Assembly: GCF_902806685.2 (NCBI RefSeq)
Contig: NC_048536.1
Location: 186,001 to 250,000 of the forward strand
DNA length: 64,000 nt
Direction of reading: 5' to 3'
From: Maniola hyperantus
Lineage: Eukaryota > Arthropoda > Insecta > Lepidoptera > Nymphalidae
Both the position numbers and the translations under genes were made by a program. The notes under the pieces were generated by a model that saw nothing but the letters and a program-made list of their open reading frames with translations, had not been told where the DNA came from and did no database searches. Position 1 is the stretch's first letter. Each line of letters begins with the position of its first letter. Of this stretch, positions 43,457 through 53,914 are shown piece after piece.

Positions 43457-43817
43457 AAATTTTGACGCCATACAAAATGTAAAAATATTATAATATAAAT
43501 AATAAGACAAAAATTGTTAATAAGATCGTACCAAAGACTATAATGTAATAAAATATAATTGTATAATGTTAAAAACTGTAACCTTGAATTTATAAAATAA
43601 AAGACTAAAAATAATAAAAAACCCCTCAAAAATTAGCTTAGCATAGGAAGGGAACCCACCCATCGTATTAAAGAGGATGGATAAAGAAAGAAATGGTATG
43701 AAGAACGAAAGTGCGAGAAGCACAAATGCGAGAACTAGCATGAAAGAATCAAAATTTAGAGTACACAAAGTCTCTAATTACGTTAGAGGAACCTAGCCTT
43801 ATACAAAAAAAAAAAAA
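43457..43817 (+). repeat. poly(A)-ended spacer, copy 1
   Basis: Enters directly after GTACTA of a monomer with AAATTTTGACGCCATACAAA, ends GGAACCTAGCCTTATAC and an A16 run that merges into the next monomer (AAACCTGG). Strongly AT-rich with several AATAAA-like signals. Open frames in it are short and hydrophobic and unlikely to be genes. It differs from copies 2 and 3 by two single-base indels in A runs. Confidence 0.85.
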
Positions 43818-44757
43818 AAACCTGGTCGTACTACATCCTAGCCTTAAACCTGGTCGTACTACATCCTAGCCTTAAACCTGGTCGTACTACATCCTAGCCT
43901 TAAACCTGGTCGTACTACATCCTAGCCTTAAACCTGGTCGTACTACATCCTAGCCTTAAACCTGGTCGTACTACATCCTAGCCTTAAACCTGGTCGTACT
44001 ACATCCTAGCCTTAAACCTGGTCGTACTACATCCTAGCCTTAAACCTGGTCGTACTACATCCTAGCCTTAAACCTGGTCGTACTACATCCTAGCCTTAAA
44101 CCTGGTCGTACTACATCCTAGCCTTAAACCTGGTCGTACTACATCCTAGCCTTAAACCTGGTCGTACTACATCCTAGCCTTAAACCTGGTCGTACTACAT
44201 CCTAGCCTTAAACCTGGTCGTACTACATCCTAGCCTTAAACCTGGTCGTACTACATCCTAGCCTTAAACCTGGTCGTACTACATCCTAGCCTTAAACCTG
44301 GTCGTACTACATCCTAGCCTTAAACCTGGTCGTACTACATCCTAGCCTTAAACCTGGTCGTACTACATCCTAGCCTTAAACCTGGTCGTACTACATCCTA
44401 GCCTTAAACCTGGTCGTACTACATCCTAGCCTTAAACCTGGTCGTACTACATCCTAGCCTTAAACCTGGTCGTACTACATCCTAGCCTTAAACCTGGTCG
44501 TACTACATCCTAGCCTTAAACCTGGTCGTACTACATCCTAGCCTTAAACCTGGTCGTACTACATCCTAGCCTTAAACCTGGTCGTACTACATCCTAGCCT
44601 TAAACCTGGTCGTACTACATCCTAGCCTTAAACCTGGTCGTACTACATCCTAGCCTTAAACCTGGTCGTACTACATCCTAGCCTTAAACCTGGTCGTACT
44701 ACATCCTAGCCTTAAACCTGGTCGTACTACATCCTAGCCTTAAACCTGGTCGTACTA

Positions 44758-45119
44758 AAATTTTGACGCCATACAAAATGTAAAAATATTATAATATAAA
44801 TAATAAGACAAAAATTGTTAATAAGATCGTACCAAAGACTATAATGTAATAAAATATAATTGTATAATGTTAAAAACTGTAACCTTGAATTTATAAAATA
44901 AAAGACTAAAAATAATAAAAAACCCCTCAAAAATTAGCTTAGCATAGGAAGGGAACCCACCCATCGTATTAAAGAGGATGGATAAAAGAAAGAAATGGTA
45001 TGAAGAACGAAAGTGCGAGAAGCACAAATGCGAGAACTAGCATGAAAGAATCAAAAATTTAGAGTACACAAAGTCTCTAATTACGTTAGAGGAACCTAGC
45101 CTTATACAAAAAAAAAAAA
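44758..45119 (+). repeat. poly(A)-ended spacer, copy 2
   Basis: Same entry point in the monomer and same end as copy 1, 1301 bp downstream of it. Confidence 0.85.
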
Positions 45120-46420
45120 AAACCTGGTCGTACTACATCCTAGCCTTAAACCTGGTCGTACTACATCCTAGCCTTAAACCTGGTCGTACTACATCCTAGC
45201 CTTAAACCTGGTCGTACTACATCCTAGCCTTAAACCTGGTCGTACTACATCCTAGCCTTAAACCTGGTCGTACTACATCCTAGCCTTAAACCTGGTCGTA
45301 CTACATCCTAGCCTTAAACCTGGTCGTACTACATCCTAGCCTTAAACCTGGTCGTACTACATCCTAGCCTTAAACCTGGTCGTACTACATCCTAGCCTTA
45401 AACCTGGTCGTACTACATCCTAGCCTTAAACCTGGTCGTACTACATCCTAGCCTTAAACCTGGTCGTACTACATCCTAGCCTTAAACCTGGTCGTACTAC
45501 ATCCTAGCCTTAAACCTGGTCGTACTACATCCTAGCCTTAAACCTGGTCGTACTACATCCTAGCCTTAAACCTGGTCGTACTACATCCTAGCCTTAAACC
45601 TGGTCGTACTACATCCTAGCCTTAAACCTGGTCGTACTACATCCTAGCCTTAAACCTGGTCGTACTACATCCTAGCCTTAAACCTGGTCGTACTACATCC
45701 TAGCCTTAAACCTGGTCGTACTACATCCTAGCCTTAAACCTGGTCGTACTACATCCTAGCCTTAAACCTGGTCGTACTACATCCTAGCCTTAAACCTGGT
45801 CGTACTACATCCTAGCCTTAAACCTGGTCGTACTACATCCTAGCCTTAAACCTGGTCGTACTACATCCTAGCCTTAAACCTGGTCGTACTACATCCTAGC
45901 CTTAAACCTGGTCGTACTACATCCTAGCCTTAAACCTGGTCGTACTACATCCTAGCCTTAAACCTGGTCGTACTACATCCTAGCCTTAAACCTGGTCGTA
46001 CTACATCCTAGCCTTAAACCTGGTCGTACTACATCCTAGCCTTAAACCTGGTCGTACTACATCCTAGCCTTAAACCTGGTCGTACTACATCCTAGCCTTA
46101 AACCTGGTCGTACTACATCCTAGCCTTAACCTGGTCGTACTACATCCTAGCCTTAAACCTGGTCGTACTACATCCTAGCCTTAAACCTGGTCGTACTACA
46201 TCCTAGCCTTAAACCTGGTCGTACTACATCCTAGCCTTAAACCTGGTCGTACTACATCCTAGCCTTAAACCTGGTCGTACTACATCCTAGCCTTAAACCT
46301 GGTCGTACTACATCCTAGCCTTAAACCTGGTCGTACTACATCCTAGCCTTAAACCGGGTCGTACTACATCCTAGCCTTAAACCTGGTCGTACTACATCCT
46401 AGCCTTAAACCTGGTCGTAC

Positions 46421-46663
46421 TGTTAGGAGGTCCGCTTCGACAGTCTTTTGAAAAAAAAAAACCACAAGAAATGTCCAACGAATTTAATTTGGAAATTCAC
46501 ACACACGGAACTTTTACTTCACGCGAATACAGTAGTTTCAGTGTTAACTGCTTAATGTGGAAATGTGGACTGCCTCGCCGCCTCGCGGATTGTTCGCTTT
46601 ATATAAATTGAAATGCTGAAGCAGCGAATTAACACGTCATGTTAAAATTATTAATTTATAACA
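46421..46663 (-). repeat. 3' LTR of the errantivirus
   Basis: 243 bp, starting TGTTA and ending TAACA on either strand. It has A11 where the 5' LTR has A10 and is otherwise identical. A TATA-like TTTATATAAAG lies near 46598-46608 on the minus strand. Confidence 0.97.
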
Positions 46664-46675
46664 TTTCCCCCCTTT
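46664..46675 (-). promoter_or_regulatory. polypurine tract
   Basis: AAAGGGGGGAAA on the minus strand directly abuts the 3' LTR, the expected primer for plus-strand DNA synthesis. Confidence 0.9.
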
Positions 46676-46756
46676 AGACGAAGCTTTAATTTAAAATAAA
46701 GCGTAGTAAAAAAAAGAAAAGGAAAAGGAGAGAAATGGTAAAATATTCTACATAAT

Positions 46757-48641
46757 TTAATTATTTGAAAGATTTCTTTGCACTGATGCACTAAGATTTC
46801 GAAGGTCTACAGATGCGTTATCTTCATCATCTGTTATCTGTGACATTTCAATAGAACTTTGGGCTTTGTTTTCTTTATGCGAAATCTTTTTGCGATCACA
46901 TTGGAAAAAAAATTGAATGCAGAATTTGTTACAATTACGTTGTTTAAAACATCTGATAATCTTATAACATAAAAATAGAAAAATTAACGAAATAATTATA
47001 TAAGTAAAAGCAGAATAATACGAGCTATATTTTATAAAATGAGATTCCTCTTGGATCCTGTTGATTTGCAACTCAAGATCGTTGAATTGGTTTATCGAAT
47101 TTTTTAAGGAATCTAAATTAATATTACTTAGGTTAATAGGTGATAGAAGAGGAATCGTTTTGTTAACAATCTCTTGGTTGCAGCAGTTATCATTAGTTAT
47201 ATCAAAATTAATATTAAAGTTATTATTATCAATAGTTAAATTTGAAATGGTAGAAGGTATAAATTGAATCGTTTTAAAGTAACCAATGCAACCTTTGTTC
47301 AGTTTTAATATTCCAGTGCCAGATATAGAATAATCCTTAAAGTTATCATTACAATTGATAGTTAGTTTGCTTGTTTTTGACTGTACAAATATCCATTGAT
47401 TATTTTTTAATTTATGCCATATGTCAATAAGACCATATAGGATTTTCGGTTCACATTCCCTTGGTAAAGATAGAGTCACTTCAGTTAAAAGTTTTGTCTC
47501 GCATGAAGGATTCGAATTTACAGAATAAATTGACTCTAATTTACAGATGGAATTTTCACTATTTAAAATAGTACAATCTCTTAAAGTATCTAATAATACG
47601 TAATTTAATCTATCGTCAGTTATAGCTAAATAGGGTTTAGTAGGTTTGATTAAGGCAAAACTTTTGGATTGTCCTTCGTAATGAGGAGTCGGGAGCGGGA
47701 TTGTTTTATAGACGTTATACTTAACGGGAGAGACAAGAGGGATCTGTATTACAAATACTATCTTATTGTTATAGAAATAGGAGACTAACTTAGATATATC
47801 TATAATGGTATGTATATTTTCTATACTTAGTGCTACAGGAAAATCTAAACCTTTATTGATTGAGTTTCTGTGTTTAGACAGTTCATCATACAGTTTTACA
47901 GGACTTAGAACAGAAGGATGTAGAACATTAACTTTTGAAAACAAAATTGCGTTTATTACAGTATCGAGAAAATTTGAGATAGCTAGTAAAGAGCTTTCGA
48001 TTATATTAACTAAGCTATTAAATCTAGTTAAATACATTAATTTTTCATTATCACTAGTAACATAAGACAATATATCGTTTAATTTATTAATTTGAGAGTT
48101 TAACTTTATCTCATTTTGATTTAACCTAGAAATAGTAGAATTAAAAGTATTAATAGACGACTTAACTATATGAATATTATCTTTCATTAAATGAAATATC
48201 TCAGATTCAGATCTCTGACAAGAGCTAATTGCAGCATCATATTTTCGGGCATCTTCAGCATCTAAAGTGCCAAAGAAAAACTTAAGGATTTCACCACCAA
48301 ATTCTAAAGATCTTTTGAATCTAGCAGGATTTTCGCTTGAGATAATATGAGATAGAGATTGAGCCTTGAGATAATTGGATTCTAGAAGTACTTCAATTGG
48401 ACTATAAACATCTTTGCAGCTAGAGTACTCTTCTGGTTGCAACTTAGCACAAACTAGAGAGGTTTTAACAATCAACCGGTCAACTTTGTCAAGCTGTGGT
48501 TCCAATGAGACGGTGTTGAGATGCGTGATTACTCTCCAATAATCATTGTAGAAATAAATTTTTGTAATGGGGTCGAAATATATTCCAGGGCTATGCGTTA
48601 TGGGTGTAATCATTGGCTCAGACGAGACGTAGGAGAAAAAT
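46757..48641 (-). CDS. env: Env, errantivirus envelope fusion protein (exon 2)
   Basis: 618 codons from the first internal ATG (48613). The frame is open upstream to the splice acceptor at 48642, and the spliced form gains its start and signal peptide from a leader exon at 53921-53937, giving 634 codons including the stop. In the 618 numbering: a furin-type site RFKR at 98-101, followed by a hydrophobic LEFGGEILKFFFGTLDAEDA segment at 103-122, a coiled-coil-like region about 154-190, N-glycosylation sites such as N158, N458, N484 and N494, and a membrane segment about 533-553 with a Cys-rich, roughly 65-residue cytoplasmic tail. This architecture belongs to the family of insect errantivirus Env, baculovirus F and the insect Iris protein. 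It is open, with no break seen. Role: membrane fusion at the cell surface or endosome (family knowledge). Confidence 0.93.
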
Positions 48642-48657
48642 CTGAAAAGAATGATAA
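48642..48657 (-). promoter_or_regulatory. env splice acceptor
   Basis: Minus strand TATCATTCTTTTCAG is a pyrimidine-rich acceptor, AG at 48642-48643, 18 bases after the pol stop codon. Joined to the donor at 53920, it keeps the env frame open from the leader ATG. The total coding length (1902 nt) is a multiple of three. Not proven by RNA data. Confidence 0.85.
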
Positions 48658-48659
48658 GC

Positions 48660-51600
48660 TTAAGTTACAGCGAGCTTAATTAAATTAGTATGATACTTAA
48701 CATGTTTTCTATTTATTAATAAAGTAACATTATGTTTTCCATTTATTTTAACGATTTTGTAAGGGCCTTTCCATATTGGAGATAAGGCTTTACGAAGTCT
48801 GTGATGGTATTTTAAATATACTATGTCACCAACTTTATATTCTATGTTAGGATTAGAACTTGAATCATAGATTTGTTTTGAAGATTCTTTACTTGATTTA
48901 ATATACTCTAAAGCTTTTTCGCGGCTTACTTTCATTCTATACTGAAGCGCACGGACATACTCGTGGTATGTAACATTATTATCTGTGTCGTAGAGAGAAT
49001 TAGGAAGGGTTGGTTTCTGTCCAAACAGAAGTTCAAACGGAGTAAATTGAGTAGTAGTATGAGGAGTTGTATTATACGCGAGAACAGCTGTTGCTAGGTA
49101 GCAATGCCAATCATTTTGATTTTCGTTTACAAAGGATTTTAGGTATTCTTTAAGAGTAGCGTGGCTGCGTTCCAGCGCACCGTTAGTTTGGGGATGGTAA
49201 GGGCTAGAAAGTAAGGGTTTGATTTTGAAAATATCGGTAACTTGTTTAAACAGTTCTGATGTAAAAGTCATGGCTTGATCAGTAAGGATCATTTTAGGAA
49301 TAGCGAATAAGGACATAAAGTGGACCAGATTACGGGCTACTTCTTCACTTGTTGAAGAAATCATAGGATAGACACATAGGAATTTGGTAAGATCATCTTG
49401 CAGAGTCAGTATGAACTTGAACTTTTGGAAACCTGCTTCAGGTAAGACACCAACTATGTCCAGAGCTAATCGTTCAAAAGGCTTTGTGCTCGTGGATGTA
49501 ATAACCATAGGAGCTTTATTGCAAGCTCGTAAAGGTTTGTTAACTTGGCATAGTTTGCAAGACTTCACATAGCGTTCTATGTCAGTTCTCATTCCTTTCC
49601 AGTAGTATGAGGCTTTAATTCGACTATACATCCTATTCACACCGGGATGTCCTGCTATGGGAGTGTCGTGATTCTCTTTGAGAATTGTAGGAACTTCAGC
49701 TGGAGTTGGAAATATTATTTGATTTTTATAAATATGTATTTTGATATCAGTGTTATGAAATACGTAGGAAATCATATTATAAATTTTGGTATAGGATAAT
49801 TTAGTAAAAGGTTCAGAGAAATCGGAGATAGCTATTTCATCAATGCTAGGGTGATGTGATATAAGTTCATCACGAAGCATCATCAAAGTGTCGTAAATGG
49901 AGCGAAAAGTTGTCTCATCGTAATGATGAACCTTGGTAAAAAGAAAATAATATGTTTTATTATTTTTTGTAACTGACCTTACCGAACATTGTTCACGTTC
50001 GGCTTCTAACAATGAAGCGGTGTCGGTTATCTGAGATAATAATTCCTCACAATGTGGCATTGAGTTGTCGAAATCTAGAGAAACGGGGCATGCAATAATT
50101 TTGCATTTGGAAAGATGTAAAGCTTGTGAGTGTTCTTCAATTTTTGTGTTAGAATCTGGTAAAGAGTTTGTAAGTTGTTTCTTAAAATATGCCTCGTAGG
50201 AAAGCTTAGTAAGATTATCTGTATTTATAGCATGAATTGGGATGCGAGACAGAGCGTCTGCATTTGAATTTAATTTTCCAGGTTTGTAAATAATCTCGTA
50301 ATCGTATTCCTCAAGTTTGAGGCGCCAACGGACGAGTTTGGAACCAGGATCTTTGACGTTGAAGAGCCATACTAAGGGCCGATGATCTGTTACGATTTTG
50401 AATTTAGTGCCGTAGAGATATGGTCGGAAAGTTTTAACGGCGAATAAAATAGAAACTAACTCCTTTTCTGTGGTCGAGTAATTTCCTTCTTGTTTGTTTA
50501 AGGTTCTAGAAGCATAGGCTATTGGTTTGTCCTTGCCGACAGGGCCTTGAGATAGCACTGCGCCAACGGCGTAGTTGCTGGCGTCTGTGGTAACGATAAA
50601 TGGTTGAGAAAAATCAGGGTATTGGAGAAGAGGAGCTGAGGTTAACTTTTCCTTCAGGAGGTTAAAAGCTTGGTCTTGTTCTATAGACCAATGAAAAGTG
50701 ACATCCTTTTTGAGTAAAGATGTTAGAGGTTTTGTGATCTTGGAGAAATTGTCAATAAATCGGCGGTAATAACCAACGAGACCGAGGAATGATTTTACTT
50801 CTTTAGGATTTTTAGGAATTGGGAAATCACAGACTGATTTAATTTTTTCTGGGTTTGGAGAGACACCTTTATCCGTTATAATGTGACCTAGATAGGTGAC
50901 TTCCTTTCTAAGGAATTCACATTTATCCGGTTGTAATTTGAGATTATAATCTCTGAAACGGTTGAATACCATTTTCAGTTTTTCACAATGTGATTTGAGA
51001 TCTGCACTATAGATGATACAGTCATCTAAATAGACATAGCAATGTAAACCTTGAAGACCTGATAATACTGTGTTCATAAGACGTTGAAAAGTACTGGGAG
51101 CGTTCTTAAGTCCGAACGGCATCCTAGTGAATTCGTAGTGGCCTGTTGAACCATTTGTGTTGACTACAGTAAAGCCAGTTTTAGGTGCATCTGAAGGATT
51201 CAGCGGAATTTGATGGAAACCGGAGACTAAGTCCAGTGTGCTAAAATATTTGGAATGACCTAGTTGATCTAGGATATCTGTGATCAAGGGAATAGGATAT
51301 ACTTCGGATACAGTGACGTCATTGAGGCGGCGGTAGTCGATAACTATTCGCCATTTCTTTTTCCCGGATGCGTCCATTTTTTTGGGAACCACCCAAACGG
51401 GAGCATTCCATGGAGAGATAGACGGTTTAATAATTTTCTGTTGTAGCATTTTCTGGATTTGGGAATCGACTTCGTTTTTATGACATTCGGGAAAACGGTA
51501 AGATTTTACATTAATAGGAGAGCTATTACCCGTGTCAATAGAGTGTTGAATAGCGTTAGTATGAGTTAGAGTGTCTCCTTCGAGATAAAATATATCAGAG

Positions 51601-52844
51601 TATTCAGAACAGCACTCTAAGAGAACTTTTCTCTCCTCATCGTTAAGATGTGAGTGTCTTATAAGACTTAGAACACGATCGAGTCGATTTGATGAAGAAT
51701 TAGAAACGTGGTTGACAATTTCGGGGGATTGAGACACTTGGCGTAGTTCAGAGAAGTCTATAGGAGTTAAATGAACCTTGAAGTCTTGGATTTCTATTTG
51801 AGATTCAGTGGTATTTAAAACAGAGACATTGACTTTATAATTAGGCTTCAAACTTACTATACAGTTTGCTATATATACACCTTCGGATATAGAGTGATCT
51901 AATATGAGTGCGTCTTTTAAATGACGTAACTCGAACTTGTCATTTGAGACAGTGCATTCAACAATAGCTTCGGAGCGAGCCGGTATTATATATCTAGGGC
52001 TCGAATAATGAATTGGTAAAGTGTAATTTGAGATAGTAAGGGATTTAGTATTATAATCGATATTAGTATGGAAAAAATGTAGAAAATCGGTACCTAAGAT
52101 ACCGTCTGATTCCAGATTCAGAGCGTCAGTTATGACGTGGAATTTAAAAGAAATGGTGTGGTCGTTTATAATAAGGTTAAGCACAACTGTTCCTAAAGTT
52201 TCGCTATAGGAATCCTTATCGTTTATGCCTTTGAGTTTTATAATTTCTTGAGACAATTGGGGCTCTGCTGGTAAACACGAGCGCTTAATAATGCTGACAC
52301 TTGCGCCTGTGTCAACTAAGAAACAGAGAGGTTTTTTATTACATTCTATTTGTAAAAATGCATGAGGTAAGGACACCAACTTTTTCAGGGTGCTTGTTTC
52401 GAAGATCGGGACGTCTTTAAGAGGCAATGAGCTTTTGCTTGCGTTGCTTTGGGGGTCATTTTGAATGACTTTAGATTTTGTAAGACTCAGTTGATCCTTT
52501 GAAGGAAACTGAGATTTAAAGGATTTTGTAGTATAAGAGCTAGTATAAGAATTAGAATGAGATATAGTATTATTTGAGCAATCTTCTTTGGAATGCTTTG
52601 TATTCGATTTTGTAGGAATCAGTGAGGATTTAGGATATGATTCAGCGATATTTTGGCAGTCTTTTGGTGATTGCCGGGATATAAAAGATTTGGTATAAGA
52701 TTCAGTGTGATTCGGACAGTCATGTAGCGATTGCCGAGATGTAAACGATTTGGGGGAATTAGTATAAAAGGATTTAGTAGTTCGAGTGCCATTTTGGATT
52801 GTTGATTTCGGCAGGCACGCATCCGAAATCAGTTTAAGTTTTTT
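48660..52844 (-). CDS. pol: Pol polyprotein (protease, reverse transcriptase, RNase H, integrase), entered by -1 frameshift
   Basis: The frame is open from the frameshift site at 52838-52844 to the TAA at 48660, about 1390 codons. A conventional ATG is lacking near its start. Numbering from the TTG-coded residue at 52427: protease LVDTGAS at 38-43 with GILGTDF at 109; RT with LDLVSGFHQI at 398 and YLDD at 466-469; RNase H with TTDAS D616, E656, D681 and D724; integrase zinc module H920, H927, C957, C960; catalytic D990, D1050, E1086 (35 residues between the last two); GPYKIV at 1221 near the C-terminus. All catalytic residues are present. The first roughly 137 codons form a Ser/Thr/Lys-rich linker with imperfect KSF-SRQS/DC-N repeats. 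Enzyme functions are assigned by family; nothing is truncated. Confidence 0.95.
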   Translation of the reverse strand, partial: KKLKLISDACLPKSTIQNGTRTTKSFYTNSPKSFTSRQSLHDCPNHTESYTKSFISRQSPKDCQNIAESYPKSSLIPTKSNTKHSKEDCSNNTISHSNSYTSSYTTKSFKSQFPSKDQLSLTKSKVIQNDPQSNASKSSLPLKDVPIFETSTLKKLVSLPHAFLQIECNKKPLCFLVDTGASVSIIKRSCLPAEPQLSQEIIKLKGINDKDSYSETLGTVVLNLIINDHTISFKFHVITDALNLESDGILGTDFLHFFHTNIDYNTKSLTISNYTLPIHYSSPRYIIPARSEAIVECTVSNDKFELRHLKDALILDHSISEGVYIANCIVSLKPNYKVNVSVLNTTESQIEIQDFKVHLTPIDFSELRQVSQSPEIVNHVSNSSSNRLDRVLSLIRHSHLNDEERKVLLECCSEYSDIFYLEGDTLTHTNAIQHSIDTGNSSPINVKSYRFPECHKNEVDSQIQKMLQQKIIKPSISPWNAPVWVVPKKMDASGKKKWRIVIDYRRLNDVTVSEVYPIPLITDILDQLGHSKYFSTLDLVSGFHQIPLNPSDAPKTGFTVVNTNGSTGHYEFTRMPFGLKNAPSTFQRLMNTVLSGLQGLHCYVYLDDCIIYSADLKSHCEKLKMVFNRFRDYNLKLQPDKCEFLRKEVTYLGHIITDKGVSPNPEKIKSVCDFPIPKNPKEVKSFLGLVGYYRRFIDNFSKITKPLTSLLKKDVTFHWSIEQDQAFNLLKEKLTSAPLLQYPDFSQPFIVTTDASNYAVGAVLSQGPVGKDKPIAYASRTLNKQEGNYSTTEKELVSILFAVKTFRPYLYGTKFKIVTDHRPLVWLFNVKDPGSKLVRWRLKLEEYDYEIIYKPGKLNSNADALSRIPIHAINTDNLTKLSYEAYFKKQLTNSLPDSNTKIEEHSQALHLSKCKIIACPVSLDFDNSMPHCEELLSQITDTASLLEAEREQCSVRSVTKNNKTYYFLFTKVHHYDETTFRSIYDTLMMLRDELISHHPSIDEIAISDFSEPFTKLSYTKIYNMISYVFHNTDIKIHIYKNQIIFPTPAEVPTILKENHDTPIAGHPGVNRMYSRIKASYYWKGMRTDIERYVKSCKLCQVNKPLRACNKAPMVITSTSTKPFERLALDIVGVLPEAGFQKFKFILTLQDDLTKFLCVYPMISSTSEEVARNLVHFMSLFAIPKMILTDQAMTFTSELFKQVTDIFKIKPLLSSPYHPQTNGALERSHATLKEYLKSFVNENQNDWHCYLATAVLAYNTTPHTTTQFTPFELLFGQKPTLPNSLYDTDNNVTYHEYVRALQYRMKVSREKALEYIKSSKESSKQIYDSSSNPNIEYKVGDIVYLKYHHRLRKALSPIWKGPYKIVKINGKHNVTLLINRKHVKYHTNLIKLAVT
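52786..52844 (-). promoter_or_regulatory. -1 ribosomal frameshift signal with predicted H-type pseudoknot
   Basis: Minus strand heptamer A AAA AAC at 52838-52844 is in the gag frame and matches X XXY YYZ. After a 6-nt spacer (52832-52837), a 9-bp stem pairs TGATTTCGG (52823-52831) with CCGAAATCA (52803-52811) across an 11-nt loop. Loop bases GTGCC (52814-52818) can pair with GGCAC at 52786-52790, completing a pseudoknot with 4-, 2- and 12-nt connecting loops. The gag stop TGA is inside the stem. The -1 frame is the pol frame. Confidence 0.9.
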
Positions 52845-53797
52845 GATTCAGGGACGTAACTATTCGTCACTTCATTTAAGGATTCTGAGTATTCATACAT
52901 GTTGACATTAGCACTGTTACTATGAGAGGGACCCGACGGAGGGTGAGAGTTCATCCGACGCTGATTATTATTATATTGGCGCTTACGACATTCTGAGATA
53001 AGATGTCCTTTGTGTTTACAATAGGCACAGGTTTTGACGAAATTTGAGTCCTTTGATGAACTTTGACTTGTTTCTGCAGAATATTGAGGGTTAGCGGGAG
53101 GAATATGGAAAGATGATCTCTGTGTGAAATCGTGCTTTTTCTTAAAGCACTCTGAGAAACTATGATTGGTCTTCTTACATAAGGAACAAAATTTAGTTGG
53201 ATGTTTTGGTTGAGTAATTTTTACAAGTTTGAAAATTTTTTCTTCTTCGACTGCTAGAGAAATTGCTTCATTAAGTGTCGAAGGGTTTCTGCAGCGGACA
53301 ATATTAGAAATATTAGGGTTAAGACCTAATTGGAATAAGCTTAAGGCGAGTTCTTCCATAGCTGTGATTTTGCCTAGAAGGAGATTACGATCAGTGCATG
53401 AATTTTGAATATCAGCTTGAAGTCGAGTTAGGCATGCTTCGAGTCTGATAGAATATTGTGTCACACTTTCGGACTGGCCCTGTTTACAGTTTTGGAGATC
53501 AAGTAGCAGATGGGACGAGTGTTTTTTCTCGCCAAACGTGCTTTTTAAATATGATTTTAATTCATCCCAATTATTGAAATTTTTAAGGCTGCAGGCTAAT
53601 TGAGCTTTGCCCTCAAGTTGGGAGATTATATATTTACATAAGATATTTTGCTGGTCGGGAGCAGCTAAACTAATTGCGTTATCGCAGTTAGTTAGGAACG
53701 CGGCAAGAGTTTCCCGATTCCCATCATAAGACCTTACGAATTTAGTGAGTATAGAGAGAGTCACTTTTGCGTCCGAACTTTCTGACTTTAAACTCAT
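52829..53797 (-). CDS. gag: Gag polyprotein with two CCHC zinc knuckles
   Basis: 322 codons, ATG at 53797, TGA at 52829-52831. The N-terminal and middle part (for example WDELKSYLKSTFGE at 77-90, followed by the LQNCKQGQSESVTQY block) is the capsid-like region of Ty3/gypsy Gag. Two zinc knuckles of the form C-x2-C-x4-H-x4-C follow, at 204-217 (CSLCKKTNHSFSEC) and 257-270 (CAYCKHKGHLISEC), in a basic, Ser/Asn-rich tail. Gag forms the particle and packages RNA (family knowledge). Many Drosophila errantivirus Gags are described as lacking such knuckles, so their presence is notable. The C-terminal end overlaps the frameshift signal. Confidence 0.95.
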   Translation of the reverse strand: MSLKSESSDAKVTLSILTKFVRSYDGNRETLAAFLTNCDNAISLAAPDQQNILCKYIISQLEGKAQLACSLKNFNNWDELKSYLKSTFGEKKHSSHLLLDLQNCKQGQSESVTQYSIRLEACLTRLQADIQNSCTDRNLLLGKITAMEELALSLFQLGLNPNISNIVRCRNPSTLNEAISLAVEEEKIFKLVKITQPKHPTKFCSLCKKTNHSFSECFKKKHDFTQRSSFHIPPANPQYSAETSQSSSKDSNFVKTCAYCKHKGHLISECRKRQYNNNQRRMNSHPPSGPSHSNSANVNMYEYSESLNEVTNSYVPESKNLN

Positions 53798-53914
53798 TTT
53801 TGATTACTGAAACTGAGATATGGAGAGAAAAAAAAAAGGATTTAAATTTAAAATACAGTACGAAAATATACAATTTAGACAATTTACGCTTTTTATACAA
53901 AATTAATATAAACT

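Noticed and set aside
43426..43768. Hydrophobic 67- and 76-codon frames in the satellite spacers
   Set aside because: AT-rich sequence read on the minus strand of a poly(A)-ended spacer. Small indels between copies change the longer frame.
52619..52822. 67-codon frame between gag and pol
   Set aside because: It is the continuation of the gag frame after its stop. The same DNA is translated in the pol frame after frameshifting.
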